Origin: Ruminococcus sp.
Lineage (GTDB): Bacteria > Bacillota > Clostridia > Oscillospirales > Acutalibacteraceae
Assembly: GCA_017405065.1 (NCBI GenBank)
Contig: JAFRBD010000081.1
Coordinates: 1-44,468, forward strand
Length of the DNA stretch: 44,468 bases
Reading direction: 5' to 3'
Of the stretch, positions 16,001-23,581 are shown piece by piece. The first letter of the stretch is position 1. Every line of letters starts with the position of its first letter. The position numbers were made by a program, and so were the translations under genes. Below the pieces are notes generated by a model. It was given only the letters and a program-made list of their open reading frames with translations, made no database searches and had not been told where the DNA came from.

Positions 16001-17273
16001 TGTTCGTTCCAACCAGACCTACACGACGACTCCCGATACCTCTCTTGGCCGCGAATACATCACGCCCGCTCTGGCTTCCGGCTTCTATCAGCCCGGCGTC
16101 CTCAACGTCGTTTATCTCTACACCGGCGAGGTGCAGCACAGCGATAAGCTCAAGTACGGCGACGTCGATCTCGATACCTATGTCACCATTATGGATGCTA
16201 CCTATCTGCAGAGAGCGCTGGCGCATTTAGTCGCTCTGAATGACGATCAGCAGACGGTTGCCGATGTTGACGCGAATGACGCGGTCGGCTCTACCGACGT
16301 CACCTATATCCAGCGCTACCTCGCTGAGATGAAGGTCAAGGGCAACCGCACCGGTCAGATCGTCGGTGCAACTCCCGTAGGTGAGCATACTTATGAAGAG
16401 TTTGCGAATGCGTACAATGCGCTGAACACCCTGTTCGCGAAATACACGCCCGCTTCCAAGTATGCTTCCGAGCCCGGATATCAGCAGGCACAGGCGGCTC
16501 TGAGCACCTACGCTGCGATCGCGTTGGATCCTTCCGCCGATCCCGATGATATCGACGCCGGCTACAACGCCTGCACTGCGGCATATGCGGCTCTGAGCGC
16601 TGTTCCGATCCAGGGCGGCGATGATGAAAAACGCGAATCCTTCCTGCTGACCGATAACTTCGGTTGGGGCAGCGCGTATGTATACGCGTGGGATGCTGAC
16701 GGCAACAAGATCAACGGCGAGTGGCCCGGCGCCTCTCAGGCTGAGACCCAGACCAACGAATACGGCCAGACCCAGTTTGTCTGCCATATCCCCGAAGGCG
16801 CTGTCGGCGTTATCCTGAATAACGGCAGCGGCGCTCAGACGGAAGATATCACCGACTTCACTTATGACGGTTACTGGATGGACGGCACCCAGAACGACCT
16901 CGGTCACTATAAGGTCACCGGCTGGAGAAACGGTGAAGGCGGTGACGATCCCATTCCCGATCCCGATCCCGATCCCAGTTACTTCCTTCTGACCGATAAC
17001 TTCGGTTGGGGCAGCGCGTATGTATACGCGTGGGATGCTGACGGCAACGCGATCAGCGGCGAGTGGCCCGGCAACGCGCAGGCTGAAACGATCACCAACG
17101 ATTTCGGCCAGACGCAGTTTAAATGCTATGTGCCCGCCGGCGCTGTCGGTATCTGTGTGAACAACGGCAACGGCGCTCAGACGGAGGATATCACCGACTT
17201 CAGCCATGCAGGCTATTGGATGGACGGTACTCTGAATGATCAAGGTCATTACACAGTTACTGCTTGGGATTGA
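13065..17273 (+). CDS. Secreted dockerin-containing pullulanase (GH13) with starch-binding modules
   Basis: A 1402-residue secreted starch-debranching enzyme. In order: a signal peptide (1-27, ending ASAAEA); a CBM48-like domain (~45-150); and a GH13 barrel with DVVYNHTF, GFRFDLMG (nucleophile D373), MYGEPW (acid E402) and NYTDNHDN (D488). GEPW is the pullulanase/isoamylase form of the acid motif. Then come a beta domain to ~690, MucBP-like beta repeats (~690-850), a starch-binding-like domain with WSWVNCYAYDD (~856-945), another MucBP-like region and a type I dockerin (~1028-1090) with calcium loops DVDLDTYVTIMD and DVDANDAVGSTD. A helical FIVAR-like linker (~1105-1180) and two CBM26-like repeats (~1190-1287, 1305-1402), joined by PIPDPDPDP, end the protein. 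The dockerin indicates attachment to a cohesin scaffoldin, as in the Ruminococcus bromii amylosome. It is monocistronic, with its own promoter and terminator. Confidence 0.95.
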   Translation: MKIRRIISVVLTVLMLMSVFTVAASAAEADLAESGYANQTYLENYATKAAAANDLGATYTPTATTFKVWAPEASSVQVKMFTTGTDAESGAAVLGTSAMTYDSTTGIWSLTKTGDLKNTYYTYLVTRSGVVSETVDPYAKGVGANGDRSMVVDLDSTDPVGWDQDSHVLFNNPGEAVVWEIHVRDFSIDVSSGVSEANRGKYLAFTEGNTTVNNGGAVASCVDYLVEHNVNCVQLMPIEDFASIDETDNQIKRNWGYDPKNYNVPEGSYSSDPYDGNVRIKEFKMLVQALHDRGISVVMDVVYNHTFVREGSPFSKTVPKYFYRMSNMNSNTYHNGSGLGNVLSSEKAMTRKYIQDSLLYWTNEYHIDGFRFDLMGCFDTTSVKAWRSALDQISPKILMYGEPWAGGSDNGISSTQAVGKTTLSQLTRVGGFNEGYSDGLKGSHETATGTGFLNGGAATEVLKAAGGTSSEMTGAKPEQLINYTDNHDNFTLFDKILAANKTSGFKTAKDDPTLYNTNKNIVNNPSAQVLGQMKVALTSALTTQGIPFTVAGTEFCRTKYGDQNSYRSPDNMNAIDWSRANTYQEIANYYAGLVAIRKACSAFGDTTAQNVSTISGATAWQITNNKSGEWNKVIVALNNSSSAKSISLSGSWNVVANGTKAGTTSLATASGSYSIPAWSGVVLVDSASFGNYTQPALGTSELTVEHYTRDSESGSYSKVKTENFEYKEGQTWRASQDNSILFDHQLTKTESSAAGNATFGTVTANQNITVKYYYTRTIGSGVLTVNFIDKATGGQAKAPMKYRLKNGDKFSIPATRVQGYQLDTSKIPGKTVDTFDSANPPTFNFYYNKLPYTSTKVHYYNSKGWSWVNCYAYDDQGNEALGAWANQGKRDKSAMKDDPNESDSKWLVVDVPTAACYVMFHNTNANAQVPDQGEPGYEVAGEAWIRDNVTSFNCTIITSHIDLATGEKVSADVTNSYTNVRSNQTYTTTPDTSLGREYITPALASGFYQPGVLNVVYLYTGEVQHSDKLKYGDVDLDTYVTIMDATYLQRALAHLVALNDDQQTVADVDANDAVGSTDVTYIQRYLAEMKVKGNRTGQIVGATPVGEHTYEEFANAYNALNTLFAKYTPASKYASEPGYQQAQAALSTYAAIALDPSADPDDIDAGYNACTAAYAALSAVPIQGGDDEKRESFLLTDNFGWGSAYVYAWDADGNKINGEWPGASQAETQTNEYGQTQFVCHIPEGAVGVILNNGSGAQTEDITDFTYDGYWMDGTQNDLGHYKVTGWRNGEGGDDPIPDPDPDPSYFLLTDNFGWGSAYVYAWDADGNAISGEWPGNAQAETITNDFGQTQFKCYVPAGAVGICVNNGNGAQTEDITDFSHAGYWMDGTLNDQGHYTVTAWD
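16632..17273 (+). repeat. Tandem CBM26-like modules with near-identical DNA
   Basis: Two ~98-residue modules start at about 16638 and 16983. A tract of ~57 bases encoding TDNFGWGSAYVYAWDADGN is identical in both copies, while the later parts differ at many codons. This indicates duplication with recent partial homogenisation. Confidence 0.8.
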
Positions 17274-17313
17274 TCGACTGACGTCCTTTCACAATTGAAT
17301 TCGCTTTGACTAA

Positions 17314-17345
17314 GGGAGCAGGCTTCGGTCTGCTCCCGATTTTTT
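17314..17345 (+). terminator. Intrinsic terminator of the pullulanase gene
   Basis: Stem GGGAGCAG / CTGCTCCC (17314-17321, 17330-17337) with a TTCG-containing loop, followed by GATTTTTT. Confidence 0.92.
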
Positions 17346-17369
17346 ATCATGCGGGATTAAGAGCTTGAC

Positions 17370-17398
17370 TTGAAATATCCTTCTTTTTATGGTATACT
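17370..17398 (+). promoter_or_regulatory. Predicted promoter of the STAS-kinase / phosphatase operon
   Basis: -35 TTGAAA (17370-17375), 17-base spacer, -10 TATACT (17393-17398). A leader of ~185 bases follows, in which I see no protein gene and no recognised RNA element. Confidence 0.65.
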
Positions 17399-17588
17399 AA
17401 TCTCTAATTAAAAGGATCAGCGACGTATTATACTGATTTCTAATAAAAGGGTTTAATCAGGTGTTAGCGGAAAATTTCGCAGAGCGAGGCGGAAAAGTTA
17501 TGCAGAATTTTATGCAATAGATCGCCAAGCATTTTAGTTAGAGTTTTGTATTACGATAGTATAAATATCATTTATCATGGAGGTTCCT

Positions 17589-18758
17589 ATGAAATATGAC
17601 TTTGATAACGGCGTGCTGACGGTCTATATGCGCGACCGCATCGATTCCGAGAATGCAAGACATGTAGAGAAAGAAGTCTTTGACTGTGTCAACAGCCATT
17701 CGCCCGATGTATTGATCGCCGATGCGGAAAACCTCATCTATATCAGCAGCGCGGGCTTGAGGATCATCCTCAAGCTGATCAAGACCGTGCCCGACTTCCG
17801 CATGATCAATGTGTGTTCCGACGTCTACGAGATATTGGAGATGACGGGATTCTCCGAACTGATCACGGTGGAGAAAGCGTACAGGATCTTTGATGTTTCG
17901 AACTGTGAGATCATAGGGGAGGGCGCGAACGGTAAGATCTACCGTGTCGCGAACGATCTGATCCTCAAAGTCTATAAAGACGCCGACTCTCTGGAGGATA
18001 TCAAGCGCGAGCGTGAATTGTCCCGCACCGCGTTCATCCTCGGCATCCCGACGGCGATCCCATTCGACGTGGTGAAGGTCGGCAACACCTACGGCTCCGT
18101 ATTTGAACTGCTCAACGCGAAGAGCTTCGCGGAGCTGCTTCGCGACGACAGCTCCAAGGTCGATTTTGTCGCCGAGGAGACCGTAAAGCTCGCCAAGACG
18201 CTCCATTCTACCAAGGCGCCCGATCATCTGCCTCTCCAGAGCGATGTAGCGCGCGAATGGCTCGCCGAAGCAAAGTCTGCGTTCAGCGACGATGTGTATC
18301 AAAAGATCAAGACTCTGATCGGATCCATCCCCGAGACCGGTACCATGCTCCACGGCGATCTGCATATCAAGAACATCATGATGCAGGGCGACGAGGCGCT
18401 GTTGATCGATATGGACACGCTCTGCACCGGTCATCCGATCTATGAGCTGGCGTTCATCTATAACGCCTACGAGGGCTTCGGTCTGTGTGATAAGAGCATC
18501 TTCAAAAGCTTTCTGATGGTCGACGCCGACGTTGTCGCGAGATTGCTGCACCGTATTTTTGCGCTGTATCTGGATACCGACGACGAGAGCGTGATCGCCG
18601 ATGTGAAGGAAAAGGCTTCTGTGATCGGCTTGCTCCGCGTTCTGCGCCGCGTGATCCGTATCGGTGAGCAGGATACGCCTTCGGGCAGCGAATTGATCGA
18701 GGCTTGCAGGAGCCGCATCATCTGCGCGACCGAGCATTTAGATACGCTGACCTTTTAA
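17589..18758 (+). CDS. STAS domain fused to an aminoglycoside/choline-kinase-like phosphotransferase
   Basis: A 389-residue cytoplasmic two-domain protein. Residues 1-~100 are a STAS (anti-sigma-factor-antagonist) domain with the motif YISSAGLRI; S54, two residues before the Gly, aligns with the phosphorylated Ser of SpoIIAA and RsbV. Residues ~108-380 are a kinase-like phosphotransferase: the glycine loop GEGANGKIYRV, Lys in LILKVYKD, the catalytic loop LHGDLHIKNIM and the metal motif LLIDMDTL, followed by GHPIYELA. All key residues are present, so it is probably active. ATG 17589 was chosen because GGAGG lies five bases upstream; an ATG at 17577 would overlap that site. The next gene encodes a PP2C-HATPase fusion, so this STAS domain is likely its substrate. 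What the kinase domain phosphorylates is unknown. Confidence 0.85.
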   Translation: MKYDFDNGVLTVYMRDRIDSENARHVEKEVFDCVNSHSPDVLIADAENLIYISSAGLRIILKLIKTVPDFRMINVCSDVYEILEMTGFSELITVEKAYRIFDVSNCEIIGEGANGKIYRVANDLILKVYKDADSLEDIKRERELSRTAFILGIPTAIPFDVVKVGNTYGSVFELLNAKSFAELLRDDSSKVDFVAEETVKLAKTLHSTKAPDHLPLQSDVAREWLAEAKSAFSDDVYQKIKTLIGSIPETGTMLHGDLHIKNIMMQGDEALLIDMDTLCTGHPIYELAFIYNAYEGFGLCDKSIFKSFLMVDADVVARLLHRIFALYLDTDDESVIADVKEKASVIGLLRVLRRVIRIGEQDTPSGSELIEACRSRIICATEHLDTLTF

Positions 18759-18777
18759 TTAAGTATTTGGAAATAAT

Positions 18778-20805
18778 ATGAAACCTATCAACAAATTCCG
18801 TTCGAGCTTTGCCGTTAATATCACCGTATCCATGGTGATCCTGCTGCTGGTGTTCGGTCTGATCGTTTCGGTGATTGGTTATATCAGCTTTACCCAGTCG
18901 TTCAAAAGCGAGTATGCGGATACGACCTATCATATGGCGGATACGGCTGCGACGCTGGTCAACGGCGATGAGATCGACAGCTATCTGCAGAACGGCGGCG
19001 ACAGCGAGAGCTATCGGCAAACGGCGCGATATCTCGATAGTTACTGCCGGAAAATGGACGTCACCCTGATCTATGTGATCAAGGTGGATACCTCCGATTA
19101 CGGCAGATTCACGTCGATATTCAACGCGGTCGGAACCGACTCCGGCTACACGCCGTGGGAATTGGGCTATCAGCGCGAAACCACCAATGAGGAATATGCG
19201 AATACCTACCGCGATCTGTATGAGGGCAAGATCGCATACGGTACGGTCTACCGTGTCAATGATCTGCGCGGTAAGACGCCTCACATCACGACCCTTGTGC
19301 CTGTCAAGGATTCCGCCGGAGAGGTCGTTTCCATCCTGTGCATCCAGCGACCGATGGAGGCGCTGACAAACGGCAGACGTCCCTATCTGGTGACGATCGC
19401 TTTTTCTACGATCATCCTGATGCTGCTTGCCGCTATTGTATCGAGCGCATATATCCGCCGCCATTTTGTTTCCCCCATCCGCAGGATCATCGATGAGGCG
19501 CATCGCTTTGCGACAGAGCATGTCGCGGGCGAAAAGCTCGGAAAAGATATCAGCCGCATCGAAGATATTTCCGATCTGGCGGGTTCTATCGATCTGATGG
19601 AAGAGGATATGCTGACATACATTGCCGAGCTGACCGATGTAACCGCGGAAAAGGAGCGTATCGGAACGGAGCTGATGCTGGCTTCTGCGATCCAGTCCGG
19701 CTCGATCCCGCATACCTTCCCTGCTTTTCCCGACCGGAATGATTTCGATATCTTCGCGACCATGCAGCCCGCCAAGGCGGTCGGCGGCGATCTGTATGAT
19801 TTCTTCCTGATAGATGACGACCATCTTGCGCTCACGATCGGCGACGTTGCCGGAAAGGGCGTTCCCGCCGCGCTGTTTATGATGGTCACCAACATTCTTA
19901 TCAACGAGCACACCAAATCCGAGATCTCGCCTGCCGACGCCCTCAGCCTGATCAACGACCGTATCTGCGATCACAATCCGATGGAAATGTTTGTGTCGGT
20001 TTGGCTGGGCGTATTGGAGCTGTCTACCGGAAAGCTCATCTGCGCCAACGCCGGTCATGAAACGCCTGCTATCATGCGGCGCAACAGTGAATTCAAGCTG
20101 TATAAGTCCAAGCACGGTCTGGTGTTAGGCGCTTTCAAGGGCGTACGCTATCAGAATACCGAGATCCGCCTTGAGCCGGGCGATAAGCTGTTCCTGTATA
20201 CGGACGGCATTCCTGAGGCGACGGATCGATACAACTGCATGTTTACGCTTGAAAACATGCTGATTTCGCTGAATATGAACAAAAACAAAAGTCCTCAGTG
20301 TATCATTGAGGGGATCGAAAGGAGCGTTGCCGAATTTATCGGTGAAGAACCGCCTTTCGATGATCTGACAGCAGTTTGTCTGGAATTGAAAGAAACCGGA
20401 GTTCAAAAAATGGTGATAGACGCAACACGTGAAAACCTTTCATTAGTCAATCGGATGATAGAAGAATATTTGGCGGACAAAAACTGTTCCTTCAAAACAC
20501 GTACCCAAATCGAACTTGCCGTAGAAGAGATCTATGTCAATATAGCGAGCTACGCGTATCCGAACGGGGGAGGAAAAGCCGAGATTATCCTTGAGAAGAA
20601 CCCCGGGCAGTTTGTGATGGTATTCAAGGACAAGGGGATCCCCTATAATCCGCTGGAAAAGCCCGATCCCGATACGACCCTCAGCGCGGAGAAACGAAAT
20701 ATCGGAGGACTCGGTATTTTTCTTGTCAAGAAAAATATGGACGAAGTGACCTATGAGCACAAGGACGGTTACAATATCCTCACGATCAAGAAAAACCTCG
20801 CATGA
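18778..20805 (+). CDS. Membrane sensor with SpoIIE/RsbU-type PP2C phosphatase and C-terminal HATPase (RsbW-like) domain
   Basis: A 675-residue protein. A transmembrane segment (about 14-38), an extracellular sensor region (~40-200) and a second membrane segment (~203-226) are followed by a HAMP-like/coiled linker. Residues ~310-540 are a PP2C-type phosphatase with metal motifs GGDLYDFF, GDVAGKGVPAALF and FDDLTAV. Residues ~545-675 are a GHKL ATPase of the anti-sigma kinase type, with the N-box ELAVEEIYVNIASYAYP, DKGIPYNP and GGLGIFLVKK. One protein therefore holds both the phosphatase and the kinase that normally act in opposition on a STAS protein. It lies 19 bases after the STAS-kinase gene, which provides that STAS partner. 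No sigma factor gene is adjacent. Confidence 0.9.
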   Translation: MKPINKFRSSFAVNITVSMVILLLVFGLIVSVIGYISFTQSFKSEYADTTYHMADTAATLVNGDEIDSYLQNGGDSESYRQTARYLDSYCRKMDVTLIYVIKVDTSDYGRFTSIFNAVGTDSGYTPWELGYQRETTNEEYANTYRDLYEGKIAYGTVYRVNDLRGKTPHITTLVPVKDSAGEVVSILCIQRPMEALTNGRRPYLVTIAFSTIILMLLAAIVSSAYIRRHFVSPIRRIIDEAHRFATEHVAGEKLGKDISRIEDISDLAGSIDLMEEDMLTYIAELTDVTAEKERIGTELMLASAIQSGSIPHTFPAFPDRNDFDIFATMQPAKAVGGDLYDFFLIDDDHLALTIGDVAGKGVPAALFMMVTNILINEHTKSEISPADALSLINDRICDHNPMEMFVSVWLGVLELSTGKLICANAGHETPAIMRRNSEFKLYKSKHGLVLGAFKGVRYQNTEIRLEPGDKLFLYTDGIPEATDRYNCMFTLENMLISLNMNKNKSPQCIIEGIERSVAEFIGEEPPFDDLTAVCLELKETGVQKMVIDATRENLSLVNRMIEEYLADKNCSFKTRTQIELAVEEIYVNIASYAYPNGGGKAEIILEKNPGQFVMVFKDKGIPYNPLEKPDPDTTLSAEKRNIGGLGIFLVKKNMDEVTYEHKDGYNILTIKKNLA

Positions 20806-20829
20806 TCCCGAACGAACCGATAAGAAGGC

Positions 20830-20856
20830 AGAGCCTCCGCGTGCTGCGGAGGCTCT
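20830..20856. terminator. Hairpin between convergent genes (probable bidirectional terminator)
   Basis: An 11-base stem AGAGCCTCCGC / GCGGAGGCTCT with loop GTGCT lies between the convergent phosphatase gene and cotJC. T-runs are poor on both sides, so efficiency is uncertain. Confidence 0.6.
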
Positions 20857-20868
20857 CTTGCATGACGA

Positions 20869-21486
20869 TTACTTTTTCTTTTTAAAGCAGCGGGTATCGA
20901 AGCTCGGATTGAACGCGTAGAAGTTTTTGCTGTTAAGCTGATCTGTCAGCAGCCTGAGATTCTCGCCGAATCGCTGATAATGAACGACCTCTCTGGCTCT
21001 GAGGAAGCGGATCGGATCGATGACGTCCGGGTCGTCGCAGAATCGCAGGATGTTGTCATACGTCGTTCGCGCTTTCTGTTCGGCAGCGAGTGATTCATGA
21101 AGATCGGTGATCGGATCGCCCTTGCTCGCGACGGAGAACGCGTCGAACGGTACGCCTGCCGCCGAAACGGGATATACTCCGGTGGTGTGATCGACAAAGT
21201 AGGCGTCGAAGCCCGCTTTTTTGATATCCTCCTCGCTGAGATTCCTGGTCAGCTGATAGACGATCGCGCCGATCATCTCAAGATGATTCAGCTCTTCCGT
21301 ACCGATATCGGTCAGCGTTGCTTTCAGCTCAGGCAGCGGCATCGCGAATCGCTGAGAAAGATAGCGCAGCGAAGCGCCCAGCTCACCGTCGGGACCACCG
21401 TACTGTGTGATGATGATCTTTGCCAGGGCGGGATTGGAATTCTTGATTTTCACCGGGTATTGCAATTGCTTTTCGTATACAAACAT
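20869..21486 (-). CDS. cotJC: Spore coat protein CotJC / manganese-catalase-like
   Basis: A member of the CotJC family, related to dimanganese catalases and located in the inner spore coat of sporulating Firmicutes. The 205-residue protein has the ferritin-like helices with expected Glu/His ligands in GELGASLRYL, GTEELNHLEMIG, AAEQKARTTYDN and REVVHYQRFGE. GGAGGG lies seven bases before the start. It is the last gene of cotJA-cotJB-cotJC. The conserved order argues that this genome retains sporulation functions. Confidence 0.93.
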   Translation of the reverse strand: MFVYEKQLQYPVKIKNSNPALAKIIITQYGGPDGELGASLRYLSQRFAMPLPELKATLTDIGTEELNHLEMIGAIVYQLTRNLSEEDIKKAGFDAYFVDHTTGVYPVSAAGVPFDAFSVASKGDPITDLHESLAAEQKARTTYDNILRFCDDPDVIDPIRFLRAREVVHYQRFGENLRLLTDQLNSKNFYAFNPSFDTRCFKKKK

Positions 21487-21489
21487 CTC

Positions 21490-21738
21490 TTAACCCTCCG
21501 TATCCCACGGCCACGGGTCTTTGACCCAGCTCCATGTGTTGACGCCGCCGTCTCTTTTGGTCAGCGGACCGAATCTGTCTTCGTATTCTTTGACAAGCGG
21601 TTTCAGTTGGTCGACATATTCCTCGCGCTTTTGCAGCATCGCCTTATCGCCCGGATGGGTGTCGAGGAAAAGGTCGATGTCGGTGATCGCGAATTTACAG
21701 GTGCCGATCTTCCTGAGAAGCATATCTCTCTCAGTCAT
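21490..21738 (-). CDS. cotJB: Spore coat protein CotJB
   Basis: An 82-residue CotJB-like protein starting MTERDMLLRKIGTCKFAITD. The start at 21738 is supported by GGAGGG seven bases upstream; a longer frame upstream of it overlaps cotJA and is not used. Typical CotJB features are present: FAITDIDLFLDTHPGD, a helical middle and a tryptophan-rich end (NTWSWVKDPWPWD). It overlaps the end of cotJA by eight bases and is followed three bases later by cotJC. Confidence 0.9.
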   Translation of the reverse strand: MTERDMLLRKIGTCKFAITDIDLFLDTHPGDKAMLQKREEYVDQLKPLVKEYEDRFGPLTKRDGGVNTWSWVKDPWPWDTEG

Positions 21739-21931
21739 TGTCCGTCCCTCCGCATTTGCTGCCGCAGAACGGTTTGTGGAGCGCTTTGAATAAGGTGCCG
21801 TTCTCATAGCCGAGCACCGCCTTGCACATTTCGGGCGAGTAGGGCTGGAAGGGCACATACGCCATCGTTTCCGTGACGTCCTTGGGAAGCGGCGTGACGC
21901 CGTATCCCTCCATTACCGTTTTCATATCCAT
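21731..21931 (-). CDS. cotJA: Spore coat-associated protein CotJA
   Basis: A 66-residue CotJA-like protein, first in the operon. The start at 21931 (MDMKTVMEGYGVTP) has AAGGAGA eight bases upstream. It contains the family's YVPFQPYSPEM segment and ends with a Cys-rich stretch (FCGSKCGGTDND). In Bacillus subtilis the cotJ operon is transcribed by sigma-E; I could not convincingly identify a sigma-E promoter here, only a CATA-containing candidate upstream. Confidence 0.88.
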   Translation of the reverse strand: MDMKTVMEGYGVTPLPKDVTETMAYVPFQPYSPEMCKAVLGYENGTLFKALHKPFCGSKCGGTDND

Positions 21932-22086
21932 GGATCGATTCTCCTTGTATCGTGTTGTTGCAGCCGTCTGAATCGGTTTTCTGTCAGACTGCGCTACAAT
22001 ACATACTATGAAGAATAACGGCAAATGCGATTAATGATTGATTATCGGTCGTCGTTGTGATAAAATAACCGAGGGTGGTGTGTAAA

Positions 22087-22929
22087 ATGATGATTGATTC
22101 ACATGTTCATATCGGTACGACGATGGAGTTCGATCTGCGTCCCGAATATGTATTGTATTCCATGGAACGCTACGGGATCGGTTTTTCGCTGGTTTCCAAT
22201 ATCGAGGCGGCTGAGGTCGATCATAACGGAAAGCCGATCGCCGTACAGACGTCACAGAACGACGCGTTCAAAAAGACATTGGAATTCGCAGCAAAGTATC
22301 CGGACAAGATCGGCGTACTGCCTTGGATGAAGCTCCGTACGGAAAAGCCCGACGCTGAGTTCGTCCGCTTGATCGAAGAAAACCGTTCGTTGATTTACGG
22401 TATCAAGCTGCATCCCTTCCATTCGCGCGTCGCGCCCGACGATCCGTCCGTCGAGGCGGTGTATGAGATCGCGCAAGCGTATCATTTGCCGATCGTATCC
22501 CATACCGGAGGCTGTGAAGAGGCGCGCTCCGTCCGTTTGTACAATGCCGCCAAAGCACATCCCGCTATCGCTTTTGTAATGGCGCATATGGATCTCGGCA
22601 CCGATAACAGGGAAGCGATAACCCTGCTCGGAGAGGCGGATAACCTTTACGGCGATACGACATGGGTGTCGGTCAAATCGACGCTGGACGCGATCGGTCG
22701 ATGGGGGAGCGGTAAGATCCTGTTCGGCTCCGATAATCCGATCGACGGTCCCGACACCTATCTGCATAACAGAAGCGGCGACCGCTCGCTGTATCAGCAG
22801 TACTTCAACGAATTCCGCGCGATGATCAGCCCCGAGGATTACGACAATATCATGTACCGGAATGCCGCGAGGCTGTTTAAGATCCCATCGGATCCGAAAC
22901 AGTCGCCGCAAGCGGCTGCGGCACTTTGA
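22087..22929 (+). CDS. Amidohydrolase 2 family metal-dependent hydrolase
   Basis: A 280-residue TIM-barrel hydrolase. The metal-binding HxH motif is in MIDSHVHIG at the N-terminus, with further ligands likely in KLHPFHSR, VSHTGG and the catalytic Asp in LFGSDNPIDGP. These are the features of the Amidohydro_2 family (decarboxylases and hydrolases such as ACMSD relatives). The substrate cannot be told. The start was placed at ATG 22087; GAGGGTGG lies upstream. It is divergent from cotJABC and followed by an acetyltransferase. Confidence 0.85.
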   Translation: MMIDSHVHIGTTMEFDLRPEYVLYSMERYGIGFSLVSNIEAAEVDHNGKPIAVQTSQNDAFKKTLEFAAKYPDKIGVLPWMKLRTEKPDAEFVRLIEENRSLIYGIKLHPFHSRVAPDDPSVEAVYEIAQAYHLPIVSHTGGCEEARSVRLYNAAKAHPAIAFVMAHMDLGTDNREAITLLGEADNLYGDTTWVSVKSTLDAIGRWGSGKILFGSDNPIDGPDTYLHNRSGDRSLYQQYFNEFRAMISPEDYDNIMYRNAARLFKIPSDPKQSPQAAAAL

Positions 22930-22966
22930 TAGCTTGGATTATTATTTTGAAAAGGAAAAGACAGCA

Positions 22967-23413
22967 ATGTTCAGACGAATCACCGAAAACGATTGGGAGC
23001 TTTACCGCAAGTACGTTGACGCGTTTTATCACACCGACGCGGTCAACGCTCCCGTTCCCGTTGAAAATTATCGCGTTACCTTTGACGAGATGCTCCGCTC
23101 CGACGCATACGTCAAGGGATATATCTTTGAATATGAGGGCACGCCCTGCGGCTTCACCTTATTGTCGAAAACCTTCTCTCAGGAGGCGGGCGGCTGTTCC
23201 GTCACTATCGAAGAGATCTATCTTGAAGAAGAGTTCCGGGGAAAGGGGCTGGCGACCGCTTTCTTTGAATGGCTGAAAGCACAGCCGAATATCATGCGGC
23301 TCAGGATCGAGGTCGAAGATGACAACGAAGGCGCAAAGCGGCTGTATGAGCGCATGGGCTTTGAGCTGCTGCCGTACCTGCAAATGGTCATCGACAGGCA
23401 GCGACAGCCATAA
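22967..23413 (+). CDS. GNAT family N-acetyltransferase
   Basis: A 148-residue GNAT fold protein. The acetyl-CoA loop appears as EEEFRGKGLATAFF (R/Q-x-x-G-x-G/A) near residues 90-103, followed by EVEDDNEGAKRLYERMGFE, the usual beta4-alpha4 end of the family. ATG 22967 was chosen, with AAAGGAAAA upstream; a longer frame runs back into the amidohydrolase gene. The substrate is unknown. It is likely co-transcribed with the amidohydrolase, which ends 37 bases upstream. Confidence 0.88.
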   Translation: MFRRITENDWELYRKYVDAFYHTDAVNAPVPVENYRVTFDEMLRSDAYVKGYIFEYEGTPCGFTLLSKTFSQEAGGCSVTIEEIYLEEEFRGKGLATAFFEWLKAQPNIMRLRIEVEDDNEGAKRLYERMGFELLPYLQMVIDRQRQP

Positions 23414-23581
23414 AAAGACATCGATACGATGCTGTATTCGGTTTAACAGATTATTCATATTTATTTCAAAAATCCTTTATTTTTGTTTCAAACGCTTTTC
23501 ACATAATAGGGATATGATATGGGTGTACGAAAGAACAAGGGTACAAAACAGAAACACTGAGCACAGCAGGAGGTAAATACT

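Noticed and set aside
15015-17249. Two long minus-strand open frames (403 and 340 codons) opposite the pullulanase
   Set aside because: They are antisense shadows caused by codon bias of a repetitive GC-rich gene. They have no ribosome binding sites, their hydrophobic composition is odd, and the plus strand has complete, motif-bearing domains.
16632-17273. Direct repeats as a CRISPR array
   Set aside because: The repeats are ~345 bases apart, in frame, and encode carbohydrate-binding domains.
18718-20115. 465-codon minus-strand frame opposite the phosphatase gene, and a 389-codon frame opposite the STAS-kinase gene
   Set aside because: The plus strand encodes intact PP2C, HATPase, STAS and kinase motifs. 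The antisense frames show no recognisable domain and no start signal.
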